Of a stretch of 64,000 bases of DNA, positions 42,798-52,069 are shown piece by piece. Origin of the DNA: G016234445 sp964438865 (lineage in GTDB: Bacteria > Chloroflexota > Dehalococcoidia > Tepidiformales > Tepidiformaceae). Under the pieces are notes generated by a model, which worked only from the letters and a program-made list of their open reading frames with translations, did not search any database and was not told where the DNA came from. The position numbers and the translations under genes are program-made. Where the stretch lies: the NCBI GenBank assembly GCA_964438865.1, contig CAYTMI010000011.1, forward strand, positions 27,940 to 91,939, given 5' to 3'. The first letter of the stretch is position 1; each line of letters starts with the position of its first letter.

Positions 42798-43328
42798 CTA
42801 ATCGAAGAAGCAGCCCATGACCCAGTTCATGACGTCGGTGGCGGTGACGAGGGCGACAAGCTCGCCGTCGCGGGTGAGGGGGATGTGGCGAAAGCCGCCG
42901 GCGCCCATCTTGTTGAGGACCACGGCCATGGTGTCGTCTTCACGAAGGAAGACGGGGTCGGGGGTCATGACTTCGCGGACGGCAAGGGCCATGGCCCCGT
43001 CGCGGCCGGCGACGGACTTGAGGACGTCGCGCTCGGTGAAGATGCCGACGATGGCGCGGTGATCGATGATGACGACGGCGCCGTTGGGGTCTGACGCGAG
43101 GAGCTCCACGGCTTCACGCACGGTGGCACCGGCGCCAATGCTGAGGGGTTTCGAGAGCCGGGCTTCGCCGATGGGGCGGAGGAGGTCGCTATCGGAAGTG
43201 GGCTGGAACATCTCCGGGAGGTCGAGGTGGGCGAGGTCTGACTGGCAGCCGTCGCAGTGTTCCGAGCCGGGGATGTTCTCCGTCCCGCAGCTGGGGCAGA
43301 TGTTGGAGCGGCGGTTTGCGGTTGGCAT
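42798..43328 (-). CDS. Zinc-ribbon and CBS-pair protein
   Basis: A 176-residue protein: N-terminal zinc ribbon ('CPSCGTE' and 'CDGCQSD', residues 11-31), a linker, then two CBS repeats ('GATVREAVELL' and 'EDDTMAVVLNKM', with 'GIFTERDVL' between). CBS pairs bind adenine nucleotides such as AMP or ATP and sense energy state. It lies downstream of korB in the same direction, as does another CBS protein upstream of korA. Confidence 0.87.
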   Translation of the reverse strand: MPTANRRSNICPSCGTENIPGSEHCDGCQSDLAHLDLPEMFQPTSDSDLLRPIGEARLSKPLSIGAGATVREAVELLASDPNGAVVIIDHRAIVGIFTERDVLKSVAGRDGAMALAVREVMTPDPVFLREDDTMAVVLNKMGAGGFRHIPLTRDGELVALVTATDVMNWVMGCFFD

Positions 43329-43415
43329 GAGTTAGCTCCTGAAACAAGTTTAGGCCACCTTCCACGGGGAGGGCGGCCCAACCACTGTGCGAATGCGACG
43401 TCGGGGCGCCCGCAG

Positions 43416-44453
43416 CTAGGAGACCTCCCAGGTCTCACCGCTGCGGAGCAGCTCACCGAGGTCACCTTTCCCCTTGGCGACGGCCTCGTCGACCTGGCGG
43501 GCGACGAGCTGGTCGAAGGTGGGGGCTTCGACGTTGCGGAAGATGCCGACGGGGACGGGGTAGGCCGGGTAGTCCATGCCGACGAGGATGTTGGCGAGCA
43601 TTGGGTTTTCGGCGCGCGCGTCGTGGATAAGGAGCCCGTCATCGTCGCCGGCGTTGTGGACGACTTCGGGGGTGAAGCCGTTGAGGCGGACGCCGTGTTC
43701 GTGGTCGTTGCCGAAGCGGAGGGGTGCGCCGTCTTCGAGGTAGACCATGCGCTCCTGGCGAACTTCCTTGTCGGTGAAGGCGGCAAAGGCGCCGTCGTTG
43801 AAGATGTTGCAGTTCTGGTAGACCTCGACGAACGACGTGCCCTTGTGCTGGGTGGCCTGGTAGAGGGTGTCTTCGAGGTGCTTGGTGTCGCGGTCGATGG
43901 TGCGGGCGGCGAAGGTGGCGCCGGCGGCGAGGGCGATCCGGAGAGGGTTCAGGGGCGACTCGGTGGTGCCGTAGGGGCTGGACTTGGTCACTTTGCCGAA
44001 CTCGGAGGTGGGCGAGAACTGGCCCTTGGTGAGGCCGTAGATGCGGTTGTTGAAGAGGATCACGTTGAGGTCGACGTTGCGGCGCATGGCGTGGAGAAGG
44101 TGGTTGCCGCCGATGCTGAGGCCGTCGCCGTCGCCGGTGACGACGAAGACGGTGAGTTCGGGGCGGGCGGTCTTGAGGCCGGTGGCAAGCGTGAGCGCGC
44201 GGCCGTGGATGCTGTGGAAGCCGAACGTCTCAACGTAGTAGGGGAAGCGGCTGGAGCAGCCGATGCCGCTGATGAAGACGATGTTTTCGCGGGGGATGCG
44301 AAGGGCGGGGAGCATCTTCTGCATCTGGGCGAGGATGGAGTAGTCGCCGCAGCCGGGACACCAGCGGACTTCCTGGTCGGAGACGAAGTCCTTGCGGGTG
44401 AGGATGGGCAGGTCGGCGATGAGGTCTGGCCGGTTGGTCGCGGGAGCAGTCAT
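43416..44453 (-). CDS. korB: 2-oxoacid:ferredoxin oxidoreductase, beta subunit
   Basis: A 345-residue TPP-binding subunit. 'VRWCPGCGDYSIL' holds the Cys pair for an Fe-S cluster, and the TPP motif runs from 'TGDGDGLSIGGNHLLH' to 'ILFNNRIYGLTKGQ'. With KorA it oxidises 2-oxoglutarate (or a related 2-oxoacid) to the acyl-CoA and reduces ferredoxin, giving anaerobic-type TCA function. The ATG at 44453 is five bases from the korA stop, with GGAGG overlapping it. Confidence 0.92.
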   Translation of the reverse strand: MTAPATNRPDLIADLPILTRKDFVSDQEVRWCPGCGDYSILAQMQKMLPALRIPRENIVFISGIGCSSRFPYYVETFGFHSIHGRALTLATGLKTARPELTVFVVTGDGDGLSIGGNHLLHAMRRNVDLNVILFNNRIYGLTKGQFSPTSEFGKVTKSSPYGTTESPLNPLRIALAAGATFAARTIDRDTKHLEDTLYQATQHKGTSFVEVYQNCNIFNDGAFAAFTDKEVRQERMVYLEDGAPLRFGNDHEHGVRLNGFTPEVVHNAGDDDGLLIHDARAENPMLANILVGMDYPAYPVPVGIFRNVEAPTFDQLVARQVDEAVAKGKGDLGELLRSGETWEVS

Positions 44454-44457
44454 GGCC

Positions 44458-46368
44458 TTAGCCTCCTGCCAGCACAGAGGCCGGGCCGAACTTGAGTGTG
44501 TAGGGGCCGGTGAGGCCGAGGACTTCGTCGATCTTGCCTTCGATCTCGGTGATCTTGAAGGGCTGGCCGGCGATCTTGTTGAGGCCAACGGCATCCACGA
44601 GGAACCTGGCCCGGATGAGCAGGGAGAGCTGGCCGGTGTTCAGTTCGGGGATGAGGACTTTCTTGTAGCTGGCGAGGACTTCGCCGAGGTTGGCCGGGAA
44701 GGGGTTGAGGTGGCGGAGGTGAGCGGAAGCGACGCTCTTGCCCTGCTTGCGGGCATTTTCGGCGGCGCTGGTGAGGGCGCCATAGGTGCCGCCCCAGCCG
44801 AGGACGAGGAGGTCGCCGGACTTCGGGCCGAGGACTTCGAGCGGCGGGATGTCCTGGACGATGCGGGCGACGCGCTCGGCGCGGGCGAGGGTCATGGTGT
44901 GATGGTTCAGCGGGTCATAGCTGATGTCGCCGGTCTGGCCCGACTTCTCGATCCCGCCGATGCGGTGTTCGAGCCCGGCCTGGCCGGGGACAGCCCAAGG
45001 GCGGGCGAGCGTCTGCGTGTCGCGCTGGTAGGGGTTGAATTCGCCTTCGGGCTTGACGGCGTAGCTGTGCTCGATGCGGGGGAGGTCATCGACGCTGGGG
45101 ATGCGCCAGGGTTCGGAGCCGTTCCCGATGTAGCCGTCGCTGAGGAAGATGACGGGGACCATGTACTTGAGGGCGATCCGGAAGGCTTCGATGGCCATAG
45201 AGAAACAGTCGGAGGGAGTGCAGGGGGCGATGATGCAGACGGAGGAGTCGCCGTTGCGGCCGAACATCGCCTGGAGGAGGTCGGATTGCTCGGTCTTAGT
45301 GGGCATGCCGGTGCTAGGGCCGGCGCGCTGGACGTTGACGACGACGAGCGGGAGTTCGGTCATCACGGCGAGGTTGAGGGCTTCGCTTTTGAGGGCGAGG
45401 CCGGGGCCGCTGGTGCCGGTGAGTCCGAGGTGTCCGCCGTAGGCCGCGCCGATCGCGGAACCGATGGCGGCGATCTCGTCCTCCGCCTGGAAGGTCTTGA
45501 TCCCGAAGTTCTTCATCTTCGAGAGTTCATGGAGGATGTCAGATGCGGGAGTGATGGGGTAGCTGCCGTAGAACAGCGGCAGACCGCTGAGGACCGATGC
45601 GGCGACGAATCCCATGGCGGTCGCTTCGTTGCCGCTGATGTGGCGGTAGAGGCCGGGTTCGACGCGGGCGGGGGCGACTTCGTAGCGGTGGTGGAAGAGT
45701 TCGGTGGTTTCGCCGAAGTTGTAGCCGGCGCGAAGGGCGTTGAGGTTCGCTTCGAGGACGTCCGGGCGGCGCCGGAACTGTTCGTTGGCCCACTTGATGG
45801 TGGTCTCCATCGAGCGGCCGTAGAGCCAGAGGATAAGGCCGAGGGCGTAGAAGTTGCGGGACCGAAACTTGTCCTTGGCGTTGAGGGGTGAGCCTTCGAG
45901 GGCGAGTTCGTTCTGGCGGGTGATGTCGATGCGGACGACCTGGAAGGCCGCGAGGGAGCCATCTTCCAGGGGGTTCACGGTGTAGGCGGCCTTTTTCAGG
46001 TTGGTGGGATTGAACTCGTCTTCATCGACGATGAGGAGGCCGCCGGGGCGAAGGTCGCCGATGTTGACCTTGAGGGCCGCCGGGTTCATGGCGACGAGGA
46101 CATCCGGGGCATCGCCGGGGGTGCGGATGTCGGTGGAGGCAAAGGAAAGCTGAAAGCCGGAGACGCCGGGAAGCGAGCCGGTGGGGGCGCGGATTTCGGC
46201 GGGGATATCCGGGAACGTTGCGAGGTCGTTGCCGAAGACGGCGCTGGTCTTGGTGAACTGCGTACCGGTCAGTTGCATCCCATCGCCGGAGTCGCCAGCG
46301 AAGCGGATGGTGACCCGTTCGAGTGACTCGACGGCGCGTTCGGCACGGACAGGGGATTCAGTGGTCAT
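44458..46368 (-). CDS. korA: 2-oxoacid:ferredoxin oxidoreductase, alpha subunit (gamma-alpha fusion)
   Basis: A 636-residue subunit. The N-terminal gamma-like domain has 'VTIRFAGDSGDGMQLTG', the alpha domain includes 'GSYPITPASDILHEL' and 'EDEIAAIGSAIGAAYGG'. This arrangement is typical of KorA of aerobic and thermophilic bacteria. Co-transcribed with korB downstream and a CBS-domain gene directly upstream. Confidence 0.92.
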   Translation of the reverse strand: MTTESPVRAERAVESLERVTIRFAGDSGDGMQLTGTQFTKTSAVFGNDLATFPDIPAEIRAPTGSLPGVSGFQLSFASTDIRTPGDAPDVLVAMNPAALKVNIGDLRPGGLLIVDEDEFNPTNLKKAAYTVNPLEDGSLAAFQVVRIDITRQNELALEGSPLNAKDKFRSRNFYALGLILWLYGRSMETTIKWANEQFRRRPDVLEANLNALRAGYNFGETTELFHHRYEVAPARVEPGLYRHISGNEATAMGFVAASVLSGLPLFYGSYPITPASDILHELSKMKNFGIKTFQAEDEIAAIGSAIGAAYGGHLGLTGTSGPGLALKSEALNLAVMTELPLVVVNVQRAGPSTGMPTKTEQSDLLQAMFGRNGDSSVCIIAPCTPSDCFSMAIEAFRIALKYMVPVIFLSDGYIGNGSEPWRIPSVDDLPRIEHSYAVKPEGEFNPYQRDTQTLARPWAVPGQAGLEHRIGGIEKSGQTGDISYDPLNHHTMTLARAERVARIVQDIPPLEVLGPKSGDLLVLGWGGTYGALTSAAENARKQGKSVASAHLRHLNPFPANLGEVLASYKKVLIPELNTGQLSLLIRARFLVDAVGLNKIAGQPFKITEIEGKIDEVLGLTGPYTLKFGPASVLAGG

Positions 46369-46377
46369 GTGGCTGTG

Positions 46378-46851
46378 CTATCCACCCTCTTGTTTTTCCA
46401 TCACCTGGTGGGGGCGTGGAGGTAAGTTCAGGATTTCTTCGGGGTAGGCTTCGGCGAGGTGGGTGAGGATGTCTCCGAGCCGGACGAGGCCGATGACGGA
46501 GTCTCCCTCCACGACGGGGAGCGTTCGATAGTGGTATCTCCGCATCGTCGCGATAGCCTCGGCGACGGTGCTGCGAGCGGAAATGGTGCGAGGTTCGAGA
46601 GTAAGGACGGCCGCAGAGAGGGGCTGCCCCCAATCGAACCCTTCCCCCATGCACTTCGTCAGGACATCGCGTTCCGTGAAGATGCCGGTGAGCAGGCCGT
46701 GTTCGGTGGCGAGGACGCAGGAGCGGGAGCCGTCACGCATGATCGCGACGGCTTCACGGACGGAATCGCCGGGGGAGACGAAGGGAGCTTCGACTAACGG
46801 CAAATCGGCCAGGGTCTGGCTGAGGAAGTGGGTGAGCCGGGAGCGATCCAT
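46378..46851 (-). CDS. CBS-pair protein
   Basis: A 157-residue protein made of two CBS repeats ('GDSVREAVAIMRDGS', 'RSTVAEAIATMRRYHYRTLPV') with 'GIFTERDVLTK' and 'GLVRLGDILTHL'. It lies nine bases upstream of korA and probably senses adenylate charge for the oxidoreductase. First gene of the CBS-korA-korB unit. Confidence 0.88.
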   Translation of the reverse strand: MDRSRLTHFLSQTLADLPLVEAPFVSPGDSVREAVAIMRDGSRSCVLATEHGLLTGIFTERDVLTKCMGEGFDWGQPLSAAVLTLEPRTISARSTVAEAIATMRRYHYRTLPVVEGDSVIGLVRLGDILTHLAEAYPEEILNLPPRPHQVMEKQEGG

Positions 46852-47094
46852 TCAGGCCTGCCGTCTGTCGCGTGCCGGCAGGGAAGTGATGCACACGCAC
46901 CACCCTTCCCTTACCTCGGGTAGTGTAGCGCGTCCGCGCCAGGTGTGCAGCGCGGGGGGAGGGAGGAAAACCCTTAGAGCGGTCCCTGATTTCTCGCTCC
47001 GGCAACCGAATTCACCGGACCGTCCCCTGTGGCCCGGGTGTGGCGAGTCGATATTCAGGGTGACGGTCATACACCTCGGGAGTACAAGGCGCGG

Positions 47095-48435
47095 ATGGCT
47101 TCGAACGCTTCTATCCAAACGGTCAAAGCTGACTTCCTCGACCCTTCACTGTACGAAGACCCGGGGATCTCCGGGGTCCCTCGGATCAGCCGGGGGACGC
47201 TGCTGACGGCGCTGAGCCGGGCATTCGACCTGGCGGAGGGGCGGAAGCCGGGGCACGCGCAGCGCGTCGCCTACATCGGCGTGTACCTTGCGGGCGAACT
47301 GGGCATGGACCCGGCGCGCATCGAAGAGGTGTTCTTCAGCTGCCTGCTGCACGACGTGGGAATGGCGGCAACGGCGCCGGGACCGCGCGTGGACACGGGC
47401 CGTGGTTCGAAGTTTATTTCGGGCAGCGCGAGCGCGGCCGACGTGCTGGCAAGCGTGCCGAGCGGCGGCTGGGGCGATGTCATTCACGCGCTGACGCTGC
47501 ACTGTGAGATGGGCGCGAGGATCGCCCGGAAGCTGGGCCTCGGGGAGACCGTGGCGCGAGCGGTCGCGAACCACCACGACTGCTGGGACGGTTCCGGGTT
47601 GCCAGGTTCGGTGGCGGGCGACCGGGCGCCGCTGGTGGCGCGGGTGACCGCCGTGGCCGACCGGGTGGAATCGATGATCGACGCGGAGGGCTCGCCGCTG
47701 CTGGTGCGAAAGCGTGGCCCGCAGCTCGTGCGTGAGATGGCGGGACGCGAACTCGACCCGGAGCTGGCGGAACACATGGCGAAGCTGGCCGCGAAGGACG
47801 CGTTCTGGCTGGGCTTTTATGACAACGACCTTCCCTCGGCGCTGATGTCGCTGAACTACGGCGGGATCATGAACCGGGAAGATCTGTTCGACTTCATTGG
47901 CGTGATCAGCGACGTGGTGGACGGCCGCAACGGGCGGGACACGGGCCGGGGCCGCCGGGTTGCCGACCTTTCACGACGGATGGCGCTCACCTGCGACATG
48001 ACGGAGCGGCGGGCCGACCTGGTGAAGGTTGCGGCGCTGCTGCAGGACGTGGGGACGCTGGGCGTGCCGGCGCAATTCCTGAGCAAGCCGGACATCCTGA
48101 CGATTGATGAGATGTCGGCGGTCCAGCTGCACCCGATCTACGCGCGGGACATTCTCAGCGAAGTCCCTGGGCTTGGGGCGGCAGCGTGGTGGGTTGGCTG
48201 CCACCACGAACGCATCGATGGCAAAGGCTACCCGGGGATGCTGGAAGGCGACGAAGTACCGGTCGAGGCCCAGATCATCGGGATGTGCGAAGCCTACGAC
48301 GCACTGACGAGCGACCGACCCTACCGCCGGGCGATGTCTGCGGCGGATGCAATTGAAGTGATGCGAGGACTGGGTGCCACCCGGTTCGACGCTTACCTGC
48401 TGGCGCGCTTCGAAAGCGTTGCCGGCCCGTTTTAG
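47095..48435 (+). CDS. Tandem HD/HD-GYP signalling protein
   Basis: A 446-residue protein with two HD modules. The first has His54 ('KPGHAQRVAYIG'), the 'LLHDVGM' doublet (His86, Asp87) and 'NHHDCWDGSGLPG'. The second has 'HPIYARDIL', 'CHHERIDGKGYPG' and 'YDALTSDRPYR' of HD-GYP phosphodiesterases, but its HD doublet reads Gln-Asp ('LLQDVGTLG'). One module is probably catalytic for c-di-GMP or another cyclic nucleotide and the other altered. No membrane or receiver domain. Confidence 0.85.
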   Translation: MASNASIQTVKADFLDPSLYEDPGISGVPRISRGTLLTALSRAFDLAEGRKPGHAQRVAYIGVYLAGELGMDPARIEEVFFSCLLHDVGMAATAPGPRVDTGRGSKFISGSASAADVLASVPSGGWGDVIHALTLHCEMGARIARKLGLGETVARAVANHHDCWDGSGLPGSVAGDRAPLVARVTAVADRVESMIDAEGSPLLVRKRGPQLVREMAGRELDPELAEHMAKLAAKDAFWLGFYDNDLPSALMSLNYGGIMNREDLFDFIGVISDVVDGRNGRDTGRGRRVADLSRRMALTCDMTERRADLVKVAALLQDVGTLGVPAQFLSKPDILTIDEMSAVQLHPIYARDILSEVPGLGAAAWWVGCHHERIDGKGYPGMLEGDEVPVEAQIIGMCEAYDALTSDRPYRRAMSAADAIEVMRGLGATRFDAYLLARFESVAGPF

Positions 48436-48484
48436 GCTTGATGGGGAGAGAACGCCCCTGACTGGCACCACCCGCTTTGGAAGA

Positions 48485-48506
48485 GGCCCCCTCACGGGGG
48501 CCTTTT
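48485..48506 (+). terminator. Rho-independent terminator
   Basis: GGCCCCC-TCAC-GGGGGCC-type stem of seven GC pairs followed by TTTTCC, about 50 bases after the HD-GYP stop. The best intrinsic terminator in the window. Confidence 0.8.
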
Positions 48507-48575
48507 CCGTGTCAGGGCTTGTGGGCTGGCAACGAAACGGATCTACAATGCGGCGGCGCACCCAGAGGAGGCCTC

Positions 48576-49211
48576 ATGAACATCCGCGTCGTTTCCGTAT
48601 CGCGCCAGGTTGGCACTGCCGGCGAAGAGGTCGCGCAGGCACTGGCGCCGCGGCTCGGGTTTCGCTACATCGACTACCAGGTGATCCAGGCGGCGGCCCA
48701 GGAAGCGGGAGTATCGCCGGAAACGGTGAGCGAATCCGAACACACGCCGTCGCTGGTGACGCGCATTTTGGAGGCGTTGGCGCGGAACCCGAGCATGCCG
48801 GTGGCTGCCTGGGCAGACCCGGTGCCGCTGACCACAAGCCCGCTCTTCACATCAACGGACTACCGGAAGTTCGTCGAGAACGTCATCCGCGACCTCGCGG
48901 GGCAGGGGAACTGCGTCATCGTCGGGCACGGGGGCCAGGTGATCCTTCGGGACCGGGTGGATACGCTGAGGGTGCTGGTGACCGGTTCGGCGCAGGTCCG
49001 GGCCCGGCGGATCATGACCGGGATGGGAGTGGACGAGAAGACAGCGCTGCGGACCGTGGAGCGGACCGACAGCGAGCGGATCGAGTACTTTCGCCGGGTC
49101 TACGAAACAGGATGGCTAACCGCTTGTACCTACGACCTCTGTTTGAACACCGACCGGATGACGCCCGAGCAGGCGGCACAACTCGCAGAAGCGGCGGCGT
49201 TGCTGCGCTAG
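48576..49211 (+). CDS. Cytidylate kinase-like protein
   Basis: A 211-residue P-loop-type protein of the 'cytidylate kinase-like' family: 'VSVSRQVGTAGEEVAQALA' replaces the canonical Walker A with a related loop, 'FRYIDYQVIQ' follows, and 'CVIVGHGGQVIL' and 'RARRIM' complete the fold. True substrate unknown. GAGGAGG before the ATG, and TACAAT at 48544 as a -10 box. Overlaps or abuts a lipoprotein gene. Confidence 0.8.
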   Translation: MNIRVVSVSRQVGTAGEEVAQALAPRLGFRYIDYQVIQAAAQEAGVSPETVSESEHTPSLVTRILEALARNPSMPVAAWADPVPLTTSPLFTSTDYRKFVENVIRDLAGQGNCVIVGHGGQVILRDRVDTLRVLVTGSAQVRARRIMTGMGVDEKTALRTVERTDSERIEYFRRVYETGWLTACTYDLCLNTDRMTPEQAAQLAEAAALLR

Positions 49212-49759
49212 TGGCGCTGGTCGCGGGCCTCGCGCTGCTTGGCGCATGTGGCGGCGACGACGACACGGAAGGGACGACCCCGACGGCCGCGGTAACCTCG
49301 CCGCGCGCGCTGACGGCCGCCGGGGTGCTGCCAGCCGTCACCGGGTACGAAAACACGAACCCGGAGAAGGTGGCGGCGCCGGGCGGTCTCGATATCGTCT
49401 TTTCGCTGTACCGGAAGGCGGGGACGCAGGACGTGAACGCCCGTGTGGAGACGCGGGTGTACGCGACCGATTCCGACGCGAAGGCCGACTACGCCGCGCA
49501 GGCACAGGGATGGAAGAACCCGCCGCCGGGGCTCTTCGGTCCGAACCTGCGGAATGCGGATGGACCGGCGCTGACGGGGATGGCCGAAGCGACGGCTTAC
49601 GTGGCCCAGACGAAGGACGCGCAGGGGCTGCGGGTGTACACGGACGTGTATCGCGTGGGCCGGGTGATCGTGGTGCAGCACGTCTTGAGCGCGGACGAGG
49701 GTTCGGCCGGGGTGCTGCGGAAGGCACTGGCGGATTCGGTGAAGGCGAAGGTGGGGTAG
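49112..49759 (+). CDS. Lipoprotein of unknown function
   Basis: The mature part (about 170 residues) starts at the lipobox Cys in 'LALLGACGG' and has a Thr-rich linker and a globular domain without known motif. The start is uncertain. GTG at 49211 overlaps the upstream TAG but leaves only 12 residues before the Cys. ATG at 49112, used here, gives 215 residues and a charged n-region (TTRRSGG) before the hydrophobic stretch but overlaps the kinase gene by 100 bases. Confidence 0.62.
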   Translation: MANRLYLRPLFEHRPDDARAGGTTRRSGGVAALVALVAGLALLGACGGDDDTEGTTPTAAVTSPRALTAAGVLPAVTGYENTNPEKVAAPGGLDIVFSLYRKAGTQDVNARVETRVYATDSDAKADYAAQAQGWKNPPPGLFGPNLRNADGPALTGMAEATAYVAQTKDAQGLRVYTDVYRVGRVIVVQHVLSADEGSAGVLRKALADSVKAKVG

Positions 49760-49844
49760 GCAGGGGGCGTCCTTACCCTGGCGGAGGTTCTCTGGCGGGC
49801 TTGGGGCGCGTATCTTCCCCGGCATCACCTTGTTGGGGGCCGCC

Positions 49845-51122
49845 ATGACCCAGGTTTTCGAAGAGCGCGTGCGGCGGCTGCCGTTCGCATTTACCCACCT
49901 TGACCCCTCGGTGCGCCGCGACGTGGTGTACTTGGAGGCGACTGACACCGCCCACAGCTTCGGGGTGCTCTACCGGCCGGCCGGGCGGGAACCGAAGACG
50001 GCGGTCTACCTGATGCACCCGCGGGGGGAGTTCACGAGGCACTACGTGGTGCCGGGTCTGACGGCGCGCGGATACGCGGTCTTCGGGCAGAACAGCCGGT
50101 ACCTCAATAACGACACCGACATGGTCCACGAGCGGCTGCTGTTCGACATCGCCGCGGGCATGCGCTACCTGAAGGACGCGGGGTTCGAGAAGATCGTGCT
50201 GTTGGGGAACAGCGGCGGCGGGTCGCTGCTGGGGTTCTACCAGTCGCAAGCCGAGCAGGCGCCGGGCGACCGTCTGCGCTGGACGCCCGGCGGGGAATTG
50301 GTGAGCCTTGCCGAAGAGGTGATGCCGGAAGGCGACCTCTACATCGCGGTGGCGGCCCATCTCGGCGAAGGGCGGTTCATGCTGAACGTCCTGGACCCCG
50401 CGGTGGTGGACGAAGGCAACCCGCTGGCGACGGACGCGGACTGGGACATGTACAACCCCGAGAACGGGTACGAACCGTTCCCGAAGGCGAGCACGTACGA
50501 CGCGACGTGGCTGGAGGCCTACCGGGTGCGGCAACGGGAGCGCAACCGGCGACTGGACACGGTAGCGCGCGAATACCTGGCGGACCACGCCTACTTCCGG
50601 GCGCAGGCGCGGGAACCCGGTTTCGCGGCGCTGCCGATGGAGACACGGGGGCTGGTGACGCGGCATGCGCGGCTGGGGCGGTACATGGTGATCTACCGAA
50701 CGCTCGCGAACCCGGCCTACCTGGACGGCTCAATCGACCCGAGCAGGCGGCCGTTGGGGAGCATCTTTTCGCCCGGCGACCCGATCATCGGGAATTACGG
50801 GCCGGGCGGGCTGGCGCGGGTGATGACGCCGCGGGCGTGGCTGAGCACATGGAGCGGCCTGAGCAGCCAGGCGGACCTGCCAGACACGATCCAGGGGGTG
50901 ACGGTCCCGACGTTGCTCGTCTACGCCGACGGGGACTGCGACATCTTCCCGGCGGAGCAGCGGGAGTTGCTGGAGAAGAGCGGCGCGAAGGACAAGCGCC
51001 TCGTGGACCTGCCGTGGGCGGACCACTACTTGCACCCGGTGGGCGAGGAGGGGCGGAAGCTGGCGGACCCGCGGGAGCGGATCATCGACCTGATCGTGCC
51101 GTGGATGGAGGAGCGGCTGTAG
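49845..51122 (+). CDS. Alpha/beta-hydrolase family protein, large form
   Basis: A 425-residue hydrolase-like protein. The oxyanion region is 'YLMHPRGEFTRHYVVP', the nucleophile elbow 'LLGNSGGGSLLGF', the acid is probably in 'VYADGDCDIFP' and the His in 'WADHYLHPVG'. A long helical cap is inserted between (residues about 150-330). Substrate unknown. The ATG at 49845 is the first residue consistent with the fold. Confidence 0.82.
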   Translation: MTQVFEERVRRLPFAFTHLDPSVRRDVVYLEATDTAHSFGVLYRPAGREPKTAVYLMHPRGEFTRHYVVPGLTARGYAVFGQNSRYLNNDTDMVHERLLFDIAAGMRYLKDAGFEKIVLLGNSGGGSLLGFYQSQAEQAPGDRLRWTPGGELVSLAEEVMPEGDLYIAVAAHLGEGRFMLNVLDPAVVDEGNPLATDADWDMYNPENGYEPFPKASTYDATWLEAYRVRQRERNRRLDTVAREYLADHAYFRAQAREPGFAALPMETRGLVTRHARLGRYMVIYRTLANPAYLDGSIDPSRRPLGSIFSPGDPIIGNYGPGGLARVMTPRAWLSTWSGLSSQADLPDTIQGVTVPTLLVYADGDCDIFPAEQRELLEKSGAKDKRLVDLPWADHYLHPVGEEGRKLADPRERIIDLIVPWMEERL

Positions 51123-51130
51123 GGACGGCC

Positions 51131-52069
51131 TCAGCTGGAGCGGATGGCGAGGACGGCGGCGGCGAGCAGGACCAGATGGAGCATGCCGGAGGAACCGATA
51201 AGCCAGAGGCCGGCGGCGCGCTCGCGGGCGTGGACGGCGACACCGAGGACGGTGTTCGCGGCGAGGATGCCGACGGACAGGTAGACGACGCGGAGGAGTT
51301 CGCTCTTGTTGCCGACGCGGACGACGCCGCCGAGGGCCGGGAAGTCGAGCTGGATGACGTCCGGGAGTCCGGGGTACTGGGCGTAGACGTAGCCGCCAAG
51401 GACGACGGCGGCCACGACCGAGAGGGCGACGGCGTAGAGGGCGACGTGGTCGCGCCAGAACGGGAGGGCGGCGATGCCGGTGGCGGTGGCGCGCTGGGGG
51501 TGCTGGTCGACCGGGGCCATGGCGGCGCGGGACTGGACTTCTTCGGCAAAGGCGGCCTGGTCGATGACGGTGAGGGCGTACGACTCTTCGGTGGTGACGA
51601 TATAGAGGAGTTCGTCCGGGGTGCTGTGGGTCGAATAGAAGAGGGTGTAGCCGAGGCGCTTCACGTCGGCGCCGCCAACGTGGCATCCCCACCAGTTGAG
51701 GCCGGCGACGTGGGCTTCATCGAGCGTGCGGCCGGGGAGCATCCGCTGGATGGTGTCGAGGGGAATGACGACGCGGCGGAAACCCCAGCGGATGGTGAGG
51801 GCGGACTGGTCGATGACGTAGGCGAGGCGGGCGACGGAGTAGGCCCAGTTCGCGAAGACCACGGCGAGGCCGACGAGGACGGCCGTCGCCAGCCAGGCGA
51901 GGAAGGTCTTGAACTCGGCTTCGGCGCCGATGGCGAGTCGGCCTGTAAGCACGGCAAGGGCCGCCGCCCAGGCTGCGAAGGCCCCACCCACGATCACGCC
52001 GAGGGCGCGAGGCGGGTGGAAGGCGGCTTCGTTCAGCGGGAGACGCGGACGCGGGCGGGCGTGCACCAA
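51131..52069 (-). CDS. PH-like-domain membrane protein
   Basis: A 312-residue protein with two N-terminal membrane helices (residues 23-43, 56-80), a bacterial PH-like beta domain ('ARLAYVIDQSALTIRWGFRR...IPLDTIQRM' pattern, about 83-190) and three C-terminal helices. Start is TTG 52069 or GTG 52066, inside the end of ilvE, so translation is coupled. Function unknown. Confidence 0.75.
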   Translation of the reverse strand: MVHARPRPRLPLNEAAFHPPRALGVIVGGAFAAWAAALAVLTGRLAIGAEAEFKTFLAWLATAVLVGLAVVFANWAYSVARLAYVIDQSALTIRWGFRRVVIPLDTIQRMLPGRTLDEAHVAGLNWWGCHVGGADVKRLGYTLFYSTHSTPDELLYIVTTEESYALTVIDQAAFAEEVQSRAAMAPVDQHPQRATATGIAALPFWRDHVALYAVALSVVAAVVLGGYVYAQYPGLPDVIQLDFPALGGVVRVGNKSELLRVVYLSVGILAANTVLGVAVHARERAAGLWLIGSSGMLHLVLLAAAVLAIRSS

